Below, one piece after another: positions 1-6,001 of a stretch of DNA of 8,297 nt (positions are counted from its first letter, which is position 1; the number at the start of each line of letters is the position of its first letter). Below the pieces are notes generated by a model. That model was not told where the DNA came from and made no database searches. It worked only from the letters and a program-made list of their open reading frames with translations. This DNA comes from Gammaproteobacteria bacterium. GTDB taxonomy: Bacteria; Pseudomonadota; Gammaproteobacteria; Thiohalospirales; Thiohalospiraceae. The stretch is taken from NCBI GenBank assembly GCA_011322575.1, contig DRMK01000058.1, positions 1-8,297 of the forward strand, written 5' to 3'. The position numbers and the translations under genes were made by a program.

Positions 1-192
1 CTGCTGATTCATGGTCTGGACGACAAAATCGTGCCCCCTCACCACAGCCAGCTGCTGTTTGAGGCAGCGAAACCGCCGAAGGAGTTGTGGCTGGAACCGG
101 GAGCCAGACATATTCAATCTCTTGCACACAAACCGTTACGAAGACGGTTTCTCGACTACTTGGCAGGATGTGGCCCTGAATCGCCTAGTTAG
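1..192 (+). CDS. Alpha/beta-hydrolase, C-terminal fragment
   Basis: The window opens inside this gene; 63 codons remain before the TAG at 190-192. The first residues, LLIHGLDDKIVPPHHS, match the strand-loop of alpha/beta-hydrolases that carries the catalytic acid (pattern HGxxDxxVP, so the second Asp, visible residue 8). The later PGARHI supplies the catalytic His (visible residue 37). The nucleophile Ser lies outside the window. Fragments of this shape occur in cytoplasmic or lipoprotein serine hydrolases (esterase or S33-like peptidase types); the substrate cannot be told from the C-terminus. The stop is followed by about 100 bases with no obvious terminator and then by the inverted-repeat element. 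The fold call is firm, the specific function unknown. Confidence 0.85.
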   Translation: MLIHGLDDKIVPPHHSQLLFEAAKPPKELWLEPGARHIQSLAHKPLRRRFLDYLAGCGPESPS

Positions 193-291
193 GGGTGTAA
201 CAGCGAGCCGGAGTGCCAGGCTGTTGGCGTTTGGCTGGTGAATTCTCCGAAGCTAGAGTGGAATAAATGGCGTGGTGGGGATATTATTATC

Positions 292-340
292 CTAGTACTC
301 TTCCAAGGTAATAAATTATGATTCAGCGTCCCTGTGGTGT
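292..340 (+). repeat. Left inverted end of the MITE-like element
   Basis: This 49-bp arm starts with CTAG and TACTCTTCCAAGG and ends with CCCTGTGGTGT. It pairs with 408-456 at 47 of 49 positions. Confidence 0.85.
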
Positions 341-407
341 TTTGCGGCAAGGCGCAGTGCGCAGGCAATGGTTGTTCCCTTGTCAAGCACTGCAACGCCG
401 CAGCGGG

Positions 408-456
408 ACACCACAGGGACGCTGAATCCTAATTTATTACCTTGAAAGAGTACTAG
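408..456 (-). repeat. Right inverted end of the MITE-like element
   Basis: This is the reverse complement of the left arm, differing from it at two positions. It starts ACACCACAGGG and ends GAGTACTAG. Confidence 0.85.
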
Positions 457-679
457 AGGGTCTTCCCCAAATGGGCGGGCATGGCGCAGGCCGCCGAGCG
501 CCGCCATCTCCTCGGCATTCGGGATGTTCACCGACTGTGGGGCTGCCATAAGGAGATTGCGAGCGGCCTGACGGAGGTGTCTCGTCCGCCAGGGGTGACT
601 CAACGCGCTGCCACGAAATGTGGTGAAGCTCGTTTCTGTGAGGTCGGTAAGGATACCGGTTCTGCGAGGGGCATAAGGG

Positions 680-1843
680 ATGTATGCCATTGAAGTGATT
701 GAGTCGGAAGAGCAGCTGGCTGCCCGCAAGGATGAGTGGGAGGCCTTTCTCCGGGATGCGCCAGCGCATGAATACCATCACCACCCGGCCAATATTGGAT
801 TGCTGCTGCGCCATCTCTATACCGATACCAGCTTGCGGGTGTTTCTGATCCGCAAGGAAGGAACACTGTGTTGTATTGCTCCGTTTTCACTCGAGCGGAG
901 CCATTTCAATCTGAAGTTTGGTACGGTTACCCTATGGAATAACGCGGTTCATCAATACACTCTGCTCGGTACACGAATCGTTTTCGCCACGGGTGCCGAT
1001 CCGGGACCATGTTTGGGTATTTTGGCCGAGGAGTTGCGCGGGCGCCGGGACGAATATGATCTGATTTTCATGGAAAGCCTCTCTTATGGCTCGCCCCTTT
1101 ACACCATAGAGAATCCCCTGCCGGGGTTTTCCATCTATCCCATCAGTATCCACAAAAATGTGGTACGCGGTCTACGCACCAGTGACAGCTTTTCCGAATA
1201 TCTTGCCACGCTCCGCAAGAAGAGGCGATACAATCTCAAACGCAGCGTACGTATGCTGGAGAGGGCGGCAGGCAAGGATTATCGTGTTGAAAGGATCACC
1301 GGCGCGGCTCAGGTGGAGGGATTTCTCGAAGCCGTGGATTACATTTTCGTTCGGTGCTGGCAGAGACATACCCATAAGGGCTATCGGCATCTTACTGATG
1401 GAAATGTCGCCTATCATCAGGGGCTTGCTAATCTTGGATGGCTACGTTCCTATCTCCTCTATTGCAAGCAGCAGCCGGTCGCCTACGTGATAGGCTACCA
1501 ATATCGGGGACGCTACTACTATGAGTATATTGGCTACGATCAGGCGTGGGCTGAATTCAGCCCGGGTACCATATTGACCTTTCTGATGATAGAGGATATC
1601 CATACGGTGGATCGCCCCGAGATTCTCGATTTTGGGTTTGGGGAGAATGTCTACAAGCAGATATTCGGCAATTATAGTTACGAAGCCAATAACAGCTACC
1701 TGGTGCTACGGGATTCCAGGATGAGAATTGCGGCGCAAGCGCAACTCGAACTATCCCGAGTCTACTGCTCGATCTATCCGGCATTGGTAAAATGTGGCCT
1801 GGACAGACCAATTCGGAAGGTGCTGAGGAGGATTGGCAGGTGA
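680..1843 (+). CDS. FemAB/CelD-like GNAT-fold acyltransferase
   Basis: A 387-residue protein that looks like a cytoplasmic member of the Acetyltransf_6 (CelD/BcsL, FemAB-like) group of the GNAT superfamily. The signs are the basic helix FSEYLATLRKKRRYNLKRS (about 171-189), the acyl-donor region YVIGYQYRGRYYYEYIGYD (about 269-287), SPGTILTFLMIEDI (about 294-307) and the diagnostic LDFGFGENVYKQIFG (about 316-330). Family members transfer acyl or aminoacyl groups to amines, often in cell-envelope or exopolysaccharide pathways; the substrate here is unknown. There is no signal peptide or membrane segment. The ATG at 680 is preceded by GAGGGG (666-671) with an 8-base gap. The gene ends 12 bases before the stop of the convergent triheme cytochrome, with no terminator between them. 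The inverted-repeat element lies about 220 bases upstream. Confidence 0.85.
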   Translation: MYAIEVIESEEQLAARKDEWEAFLRDAPAHEYHHHPANIGLLLRHLYTDTSLRVFLIRKEGTLCCIAPFSLERSHFNLKFGTVTLWNNAVHQYTLLGTRIVFATGADPGPCLGILAEELRGRRDEYDLIFMESLSYGSPLYTIENPLPGFSIYPISIHKNVVRGLRTSDSFSEYLATLRKKRRYNLKRSVRMLERAAGKDYRVERITGAAQVEGFLEAVDYIFVRCWQRHTHKGYRHLTDGNVAYHQGLANLGWLRSYLLYCKQQPVAYVIGYQYRGRYYYEYIGYDQAWAEFSPGTILTFLMIEDIHTVDRPEILDFGFGENVYKQIFGNYSYEANNSYLVLRDSRMRIAAQAQLELSRVYCSIYPALVKCGLDRPIRKVLRRIGR

Positions 1844-1855
1844 AGCCGATCTCTT

Positions 1856-2977
1856 CTATCTTCTGGACCAGCTCCAGGACGACCACCAGCTCCATATGGA
1901 CCACCATTTTGGACCTGGTTTCAAACTGCACGATATGCTGGAGGTAGAGCTGTCATACAACGTGCTGATTGTAAGCCGTTGCCCGATACCGGAGTTGCAG
2001 GTGGCCACAATCTCGTCATCAGTCCAACTGTGGACGAGACACTCTTCCCCATCTTTTCCAGCGCGGACGCTGGTACCGGAATCCCTGGCATCAAGATAGT
2101 GATTGGAAAACCCTGAACCGTTGATGGTGATGGTATTGAGATTACAATGTACAGTATCGACAGTGATACGTGGTATCACAGATAGGACCGCAGGTTGACT
2201 GCTTAGAACAGTTCCCAGGCGTTCATCGCGTTTACGGACGGTAAGTTTGTAGTTTCCCGGCGCAATAGATGCGGGGATGGTTATTTCCAACTGGGTGGAA
2301 GATACATAGTCCGGATAGATATCGATAAAATCTCCGCCATAATCTGTTAACCTGACCCAAGGGGAGCTGGCGGTTTCACCATCGGCAGCGGATTCAACAA
2401 AGCCTGTTCCCAGCAGCAAGAGGGGAGAATCGGGATCGGCTGTCACTCTTGTCTCGCTCAATTCGGTGATGACGGGAGTGATCGAGGAGGCTTCGTAGGC
2501 ATTGATGTCAGCGCTGGTTGCCTCTTCCACGTTGTTTCGGCCGAGAGCAACTCCATTCGGCAAGTGACACAAGAGGCAGTTCCGGCTCCGGGTCTGCACA
2601 GGTTCCAGTGCAAAGCGATAGCTCCCTCCCAGGGGCATGTCTGGATCAGGGATCCAGTCAATCAAGTGGCAGGTGATACACTGATGCTTGCCGTTGGATG
2701 AGTTTTCTGGGTAGGGAGACGCCGAGTAAGGACCAATAGGTGTATCTACTCTCAGGTGATGTCTATCCGGTAGATATCCGGAGTCGGCAGGAGTGACGGC
2801 GTTATCGGGATTTCCGTGACACTCCAGGCAGTCTCCAGAGTCCATTGTTGCCAATTCGTCTTCGGTGATGTCAGGGTGCTGGGATCGCAGAGAGGGTACG
2901 ACAACTGCTTGAGCAGGAAGGTATGATAGCAGCAACATTATTGCTGGAGGGAGAAGCCGTACCATGCTTCTTGCCAT
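1856..2977 (-). CDS. Triheme c-type cytochrome, IPT-like domains, Trp-rich C-terminus
   Basis: A predicted exported protein of 373 residues. A Sec signal peptide, MARSMVRLLPPAIMLLLSYL then PAQA, is likely cut near residue 24. Three heme sites follow: CLECH (50-54), CITCH (100-104) and CLLCH (134-138), with a conserved GYLPDRHHLRVDTPI between the first two whose His residues could be axial ligands. Residues about 167-268 and 269-350 look like IPT/TIG-type beta domains (GTGF, NGSGF); the second has four Cys (278, 313, 327, 350). The C-terminus is PKWWSIWSWWSSWSWSRR, identical to the octaheme neighbour. I chose the ATG at 2977 because the signal peptide starts there and AGGT lies 8 bases upstream; the frame also opens at a GTG (3094), but that would put 39 residues ahead of the signal. 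Heme spacing nearly matches the octaheme protein, but its hemes 4-8 are absent. Redox role likely; partner unknown. Confidence 0.85.
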   Translation of the reverse strand: MARSMVRLLPPAIMLLLSYLPAQAVVVPSLRSQHPDITEDELATMDSGDCLECHGNPDNAVTPADSGYLPDRHHLRVDTPIGPYSASPYPENSSNGKHQCITCHLIDWIPDPDMPLGGSYRFALEPVQTRSRNCLLCHLPNGVALGRNNVEEATSADINAYEASSITPVITELSETRVTADPDSPLLLLGTGFVESAADGETASSPWVRLTDYGGDFIDIYPDYVSSTQLEITIPASIAPGNYKLTVRKRDERLGTVLSSQPAVLSVIPRITVDTVHCNLNTITINGSGFSNHYLDARDSGTSVRAGKDGEECLVHSWTDDEIVATCNSGIGQRLTISTLYDSSTSSISCSLKPGPKWWSIWSWWSSWSWSRR

Positions 2978-3137
2978 ATCTGGATACCTGTCGACAAATA
3001 TGTAACGAAACAGCTGTCTCCGGGAAAATAACTGGATCTTGCCCCGGTCTGCTCTGCTTCCAGGAATGAGATCTTTCTGAACTTTTTGCTGCACTGATTG
3101 CTCGGCTCGCTATGGAACCAAGCATATGCTTTTACCT

Positions 3138-3156
3138 TTTCTCTCGAGGAGAGAAA
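3138..3156. repeat. Short perfect hairpin in the triheme gene leader
   Basis: TTTCTCTC and GAGAGAAA pair over 8 bp around a GAG loop. Neither strand has a U-tract after it, so it does not look like a terminator. It lies about 160 bases upstream of the chosen triheme start, beside the palindrome AGCATATGCT (3121-3130). It could be an RNA stem or protein site in the leader; function unknown. Confidence 0.45.
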
Positions 3157-3329
3157 CGTCTCATATCTACCCTATCTGAACAGGAATTTGAGTCGTTATA
3201 GCGAAAATCCGTCCAAACAGGGTTTCCCGAAGCCACATCTCTTTTATTGATAAATTGCTTCCCCCGCCCGCCTTTCTTCCGTAATTATGTTTCACTCGGG
3301 CGGTTAAAATATTGTTCTGATTTGCCCAA

Positions 3330-3338
3330 ATTATAGCA
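3330..3338 (-). promoter_or_regulatory. Candidate extended -10 promoter for the triheme gene
   Basis: On the minus strand this reads TGCTATAAT, a full TATAAT with the TGn extension that can replace a -35 box. No good -35 is visible; its place is taken by the terminator stem. It sits just past the octaheme terminator and would give a leader of roughly 345 bases before the triheme ATG. This is inference from motif and position only. Confidence 0.4.
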
Positions 3339-3347
3339 TATCCCAGC

Positions 3348-3381
3348 AAAAAGGGAGATTCCTCCAGAGAGGAATCTCCCT
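3348..3381 (-). terminator. Intrinsic terminator of the octaheme cytochrome gene
   Basis: A perfect 13-bp stem (3352-3364 with 3369-3381) closes a 4-base loop. On the minus strand it runs straight into TTTTT. It lies about 77 bases past the octaheme stop codon in the right orientation. Stem strength and U-run make a factor-independent terminator very likely, and it separates the two cytochromes into two transcription units. Confidence 0.85.
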
Positions 3382-3458
3382 CGCCAAGTCGGCTTCTGTC
3401 TTTCAGATTCCGCAATAAAACTGCAGGATCTTTCAGGCGAAAAGCCTTTCCTGAGGTG

Positions 3459-5372
3459 CTAGCGTCGTGACCAGCTCCACGATGACCACCAGCTCCAGAT
3501 AGACCACCACTTGGGCCGACCGGAGTCATCTGTACCGCCACAAGCGGCATCTGATGATGCTTCGCCGAACAGGCCGTCAACAGTGACCGTACCGGTTCCG
3601 GAACCACAGTTGGCTACGATCTGGGTGTCAGACCAGGACTCGATGGAGCAGTTGCTGCCATCGCCCAAAACACCCATGCTGTCCGATCCGGCAACGAAGG
3701 TGTTACCAAACCCGGAGCCGGTAATGGTTACCTTCCCGTTGCTGCAGCTAACCGCATCGATGTTTGCATTGGGTGCCACGAGGAACGAGCGGGCCCCGCT
3801 ACGCTGCGAGTAGTCCCGACCTCCCTTCTCCGGATCATAGCGGCCCTTGACCACATACAGCTCGTAGGTATCAGGTTTGAGAGAGGCTGGCAGGGTTACG
3901 TCGATGGAAGTTTCCGTAACATCGGCCCTGTCCAGAGCAATCTCGGTGACGGAGTTGTCGGAGCCCACAAGCTCGATTCTTGGTATGGCCTCGACCGTCC
4001 GACCGTCGCCGATATCTATGGCGGTGTAAAATCCCGACCCGGTGATGGTCAGATCTGTGGCAGTGCCGGCTATCATGCCGTCAGTGCTAAGCGTTGTCAC
4101 GCTTGGAACCGGACCCTGGTAACCAGGAGGGATCTTGCCAAGTTCACTCGCCTGGTATGTCTGCCCCGTCCTGAAGTTCAGGTGGCAGCCTCGGCAGTTG
4201 ATGTCGTTGCCGATGTGGCCCATGAAGGGGGTTTTTTCATTACCAGGATCGATCCCGTCGCCATCGGCGTCAAATTCGATGGCGTGCACCGTGCTTATGG
4301 CGTGGCATACCTCGCATCCCCTTATGGTAAAGATAGGAGGATCCTCGGGAGCATGGCAGAGGCTGCACGTGTGGACAGATCCACTACCAAGCTGACCGAC
4401 GCCTGTTGAGTGGTGATTGCTCATGTTGGTGCCGATATCATCCTTTGCCAAACCAGTATTGGCTTGCACATCATCACCCGGGTTTTCACCCTGATAGTGG
4501 CAGTGCTCACAGTTACCGGTACGGCGGCCCTCGTCGATCCCGTCTGGAACGAGGATGGCCTGGATATTGCCATCGGAGTCCATCTCGTACTTGTAGCGAG
4601 GCGGATTGATGTTGAACTGGCCGTCAAGCACATTGGGATCGTAGTACCTCTTGGCAAAGTCTGGGCAATCAGAGTAGATGGTGTCCAGCATTGTTTGCCA
4701 GGTCTTGTCCTTGTAGTTGTCGCCGGGCCACGGCGTAATAATCGAGATATCGTAGAAGTTGCGATCACCTTCCGGCATGACCTTGCCGCAATGACGGGCC
4801 TTTCCGGGATCCGGAGCATTTGCCTGATCGGGAACGCGGTGATCATCTGTCGCGTTGTTCACCAGGCTTCCATGACACTGGTAGCACAACTTCTTCTGCG
4901 CCTTGTCGGTCAGGTGGTGGACCGTCGCCACTAGCCTGCCATCCTTCTTCTTCTGCTTGTGGCAGTTCAGGCAATCCCGGAACTGGGGATCGGTTGGTTC
5001 AAGTGCGAACTTGAAGTAACCGCCCAGCGGTTTGCTTGAATCCTCGACCCAGTCCACCTTGTGGCAGGTAATACACTTGTGAGTTCCGTCAGGTGACAGA
5101 TCAGGGTAGGGAGAGGCGGAATAGTCGGGATCTATCGGTGTATCGACCCGCAGATGGTGTCGGTCAGGTAGATAACCTATCTTGACCGGCGCTGGAGCGT
5201 TTTTAGGATCGCCATGACACCCCAAACAGGTGTTAAATGTCATATCTGCGAACCTTCCATCCGGTATTCCAAGGTTTTGGTTTACCGGAGGAGGTGGTAA
5301 TTTTGCCCATGCCGCACCAGCCATGACCGTGGCTGCTACAAGCAAGGCTCCTTTCAACAGTTTCCTGAACAT
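3459..5372 (-). CDS. Octaheme c-type cytochrome, IPT-like domains, Trp-rich C-terminus
   Basis: A predicted exported protein of 637 residues. The signal peptide MFRKLLKGALLVAATVMAGA then AWA is likely cut after residue 23. Eight CXXCH sites are visible, at 49, 100, 134, 163, 288, 336, 353 and 393, with many extra His (for example 72-73, 152-153, 320-321) able to serve as axial ligands. DADGDGIDPGNE (368-379) fits a 12-residue EF-hand-type calcium loop. Two IPT/TIG-like beta domains follow (about 422-532 and 535-611); the second has Cys 543, 575, 589 and 611. The C-terminus is PKWWSIWSWWSSWSWSRR. The ATG at 5372 has AAGGGG 7 bases upstream and begins the signal peptide, so it is preferred over an in-frame opening at 5450. 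Heme pattern and domain order do not match the HAO, ONR or tetrathionate-reductase octahemes I know. Extracytoplasmic electron transfer is likely; the exact role is unknown. Confidence 0.88.
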   Translation of the reverse strand: MFRKLLKGALLVAATVMAGAAWAKLPPPPVNQNLGIPDGRFADMTFNTCLGCHGDPKNAPAPVKIGYLPDRHHLRVDTPIDPDYSASPYPDLSPDGTHKCITCHKVDWVEDSSKPLGGYFKFALEPTDPQFRDCLNCHKQKKKDGRLVATVHHLTDKAQKKLCYQCHGSLVNNATDDHRVPDQANAPDPGKARHCGKVMPEGDRNFYDISIITPWPGDNYKDKTWQTMLDTIYSDCPDFAKRYYDPNVLDGQFNINPPRYKYEMDSDGNIQAILVPDGIDEGRRTGNCEHCHYQGENPGDDVQANTGLAKDDIGTNMSNHHSTGVGQLGSGSVHTCSLCHAPEDPPIFTIRGCEVCHAISTVHAIEFDADGDGIDPGNEKTPFMGHIGNDINCRGCHLNFRTGQTYQASELGKIPPGYQGPVPSVTTLSTDGMIAGTATDLTITGSGFYTAIDIGDGRTVEAIPRIELVGSDNSVTEIALDRADVTETSIDVTLPASLKPDTYELYVVKGRYDPEKGGRDYSQRSGARSFLVAPNANIDAVSCSNGKVTITGSGFGNTFVAGSDSMGVLGDGSNCSIESWSDTQIVANCGSGTGTVTVDGLFGEASSDAACGGTDDSGRPKWWSIWSWWSSWSWSRR

Positions 5373-5379
5373 AGTAATA

Positions 5380-5385
5380 CCCCTT
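5380..5385 (-). promoter_or_regulatory. Ribosome binding site deciding the octaheme start
   Basis: AAGGGG on the minus strand ends 7 bases before the ATG at 5372. It supports this start, which places the signal peptide at the N-terminus, over the longer reading from 5450. Confidence 0.8.
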
Positions 5386-5413
5386 GTGTTGGTATGTCGT
5401 CTCTTTCTCTGCT

Positions 5414-5513
5414 CGTACGCAACGCCACTCTTTGTCGGTGGCTCGATCAATCATCAATCTGGACGTACGCAATTTCCGTGCCTGTTTGTACTGCTCTCAA
5501 CGGATCTGCGTAC
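5414..5513. repeat. Three GTACGCA copies in the octaheme gene leader
   Basis: CGTACGCAA occurs at 5414-5422 and again at 5464-5472, exactly 50 bases apart. GTACGCA occurs inverted at 5507-5513, at the predicted transcription start. The core CGTACG in the first two copies is palindromic, as expected for a dimeric regulator. These could be operator sites for the octaheme gene; no known regulator consensus is recognised. Three 7-base matches in 100 bases is suggestive, not proof. Confidence 0.45.
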
Positions 5514-5519
5514 CTACCG

Positions 5520-5567
5520 AATATAGTCCATCTTCCGGAAAATAGGAAGTTTTTTTTTGAATTTTTT
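5520..5567 (-). promoter_or_regulatory. Candidate UP-element promoter of the octaheme gene
   Basis: Read on the minus strand: A-tracts (complement of T runs 5562-5567 and 5550-5558), then TTCCTA (5543-5548) as a weak -35, a 17-base spacer, and TATATT (5520-5525) as -10. With a start near 5513 the A-tracts fall at about -41 to -55, where UP elements bind the RNA polymerase alpha subunit. The leader would be about 140 bases. The -35 matches consensus at only three of six bases, which would suit a UP element or an activator. Confidence 0.5.
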
Positions 5568-5572
5568 GTGTA

Positions 5573-6001
5573 CCAAAGAGCGTTTCCCAGAGATCCAGCA
5601 ACCCGGCAGGGCGACCACGGATATACGTGGAAAGCTGGCATGGAAATGGTCTCATAGGTTAAGTATATATGATGGCGGTAGAGGATCATCCTGGCTGTAT
5701 CCGGTAAGTGTCAATATTTTGTGTAATCTGAAAATACCAAGGATGACGAGGTTGATCCGCGACGCCGATGTTTGTTATGAGAAATTAAATGTATAGAAAC
5801 ATCCAAATATTTCGGTAATTTCGCTCTCCCTGTTTCTCATGTAAATATTGTGGTTATTGCGACAAAAAGGTGTCGCCTGTTTTGCTGCCAGGGAATCGAT
5901 AAGAGAGCATTAGATGGATCCGAAATAGCCATGGGCCATAGTTACCCGCTCTCTCTTTTCCTGCCGGCTCCTGTTTCGTCTTGCGTCTGGCAGGCCAGCT
6001 G
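5573..6001. other. Gene-free stretch between the octaheme promoter and hslR
   Basis: About 430 bases with no convincing gene; the open frames on both strands are short and show no domain. Roughly 5700-5860 is AT-rich compared with the flanking genes. Short inverted repeats are present: ATGAGAAA (5777-5784) with TTTCTCAT (5833-5840), GAAATTA (5781-5787) with TAATTTC (5816-5822), and a 6-bp hairpin GCGACA/TGTCGC (5859-5876). None has a terminator-type U-tract on the hslR strand. Upstream regulatory sites for the octaheme gene or an unrecognised small RNA remain possible. Confidence 0.5.

Larger units (their letters stand above)
292..456. mobile_element. MITE-like inverted-repeat element, 165 bp
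   Basis: Bases 292-340 and 408-456 are inverted copies of each other over 49 bp with only two mismatches (at 303 and 319). They surround a 67-base centre that contains no gene. The centre is itself imperfectly self-complementary (344-360 against 387-401), so the whole element can fold into one long hairpin. Each outer end carries CTAG (292-295 and 453-456). It can be read either as the outermost part of the palindrome or as a 4-bp target duplication around ends starting TACTCTT. Small size, long inverted ends and no coding content fit a non-autonomous MITE. I cannot assign the parent transposase family by eye. A regulatory or structural palindrome is the alternative. Confidence 0.7.
193..679. 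other. Gene-poor stretch holding a MITE-like element
   Basis: This 487-base stretch lies between the hydrolase stop and the acyltransferase start. Bases 292-456 are the inverted-repeat element annotated separately. Bases 457-679 are GC-rich and open in frames on both strands, but no frame has a recognisable domain. The longest minus-strand frame continues into the element. I see no tRNA, riboswitch or clear promoter. A minus-strand reading of about 690-460 has codon-like composition and might be a decayed gene, but I could not identify it. Confidence 0.5.
2978..3458. other. Intergenic region between the two cytochrome genes
   Basis: This 481-base stretch contains no convincing gene. It holds the terminator of the octaheme gene (3348-3381), a candidate extended -10 promoter (3330-3338), an 8-bp hairpin (3138-3156) and the 10-bp palindrome AGCATATGCT (3121-3130). 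The last three would lie in the promoter and leader of the triheme gene. Confidence 0.6.

Noticed and set aside
292..456. Inverted repeats as an integron attC site or CRISPR
   Set aside because: No integrase core sites and no repeated spacer-repeat pattern; the long near-perfect arms fit a MITE better.
481..693. Plus-strand open frame of 70 codons before the acyltransferase
   Set aside because: No domain, no ribosome site, and it overlaps the well-supported start at 680.
316..729. Minus-strand open frame of 137 codons
   Set aside because: Its 3' part runs through the inverted-repeat element and its start overlaps the acyltransferase; no recognisable domain. Possibly a decayed gene, not supported enough to annotate.
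1856..1912. Tail as a PEP-CTERM, LPXTG or GlyGly-CTERM signal
   Set aside because: None of those motifs is present, and there is no typical long hydrophobic helix between motif and basic end.
2978..3094. GTG start giving the triheme protein 39 extra residues
   Set aside because: It would place a hydrophilic stretch ahead of a clear signal peptide; the ATG at 2977 fits better.
5373..5450. Upstream start for the octaheme protein
   Set aside because: The ATG at 5372 has a strong AAGGGG and begins the signal peptide.
5532..5558. CTTCC/GGAAG stem followed by nine T, as a plus-strand terminator
   Set aside because: No plus-strand gene precedes it, the stem is only 5 bp, and the A/T tracts are better explained as an UP element on the minus strand.
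5859..5876. GCGACA/TGTCGC hairpin as terminator of hslR
   Set aside because: No U-tract follows on the minus strand, and it lies about 125 bases past the stop.
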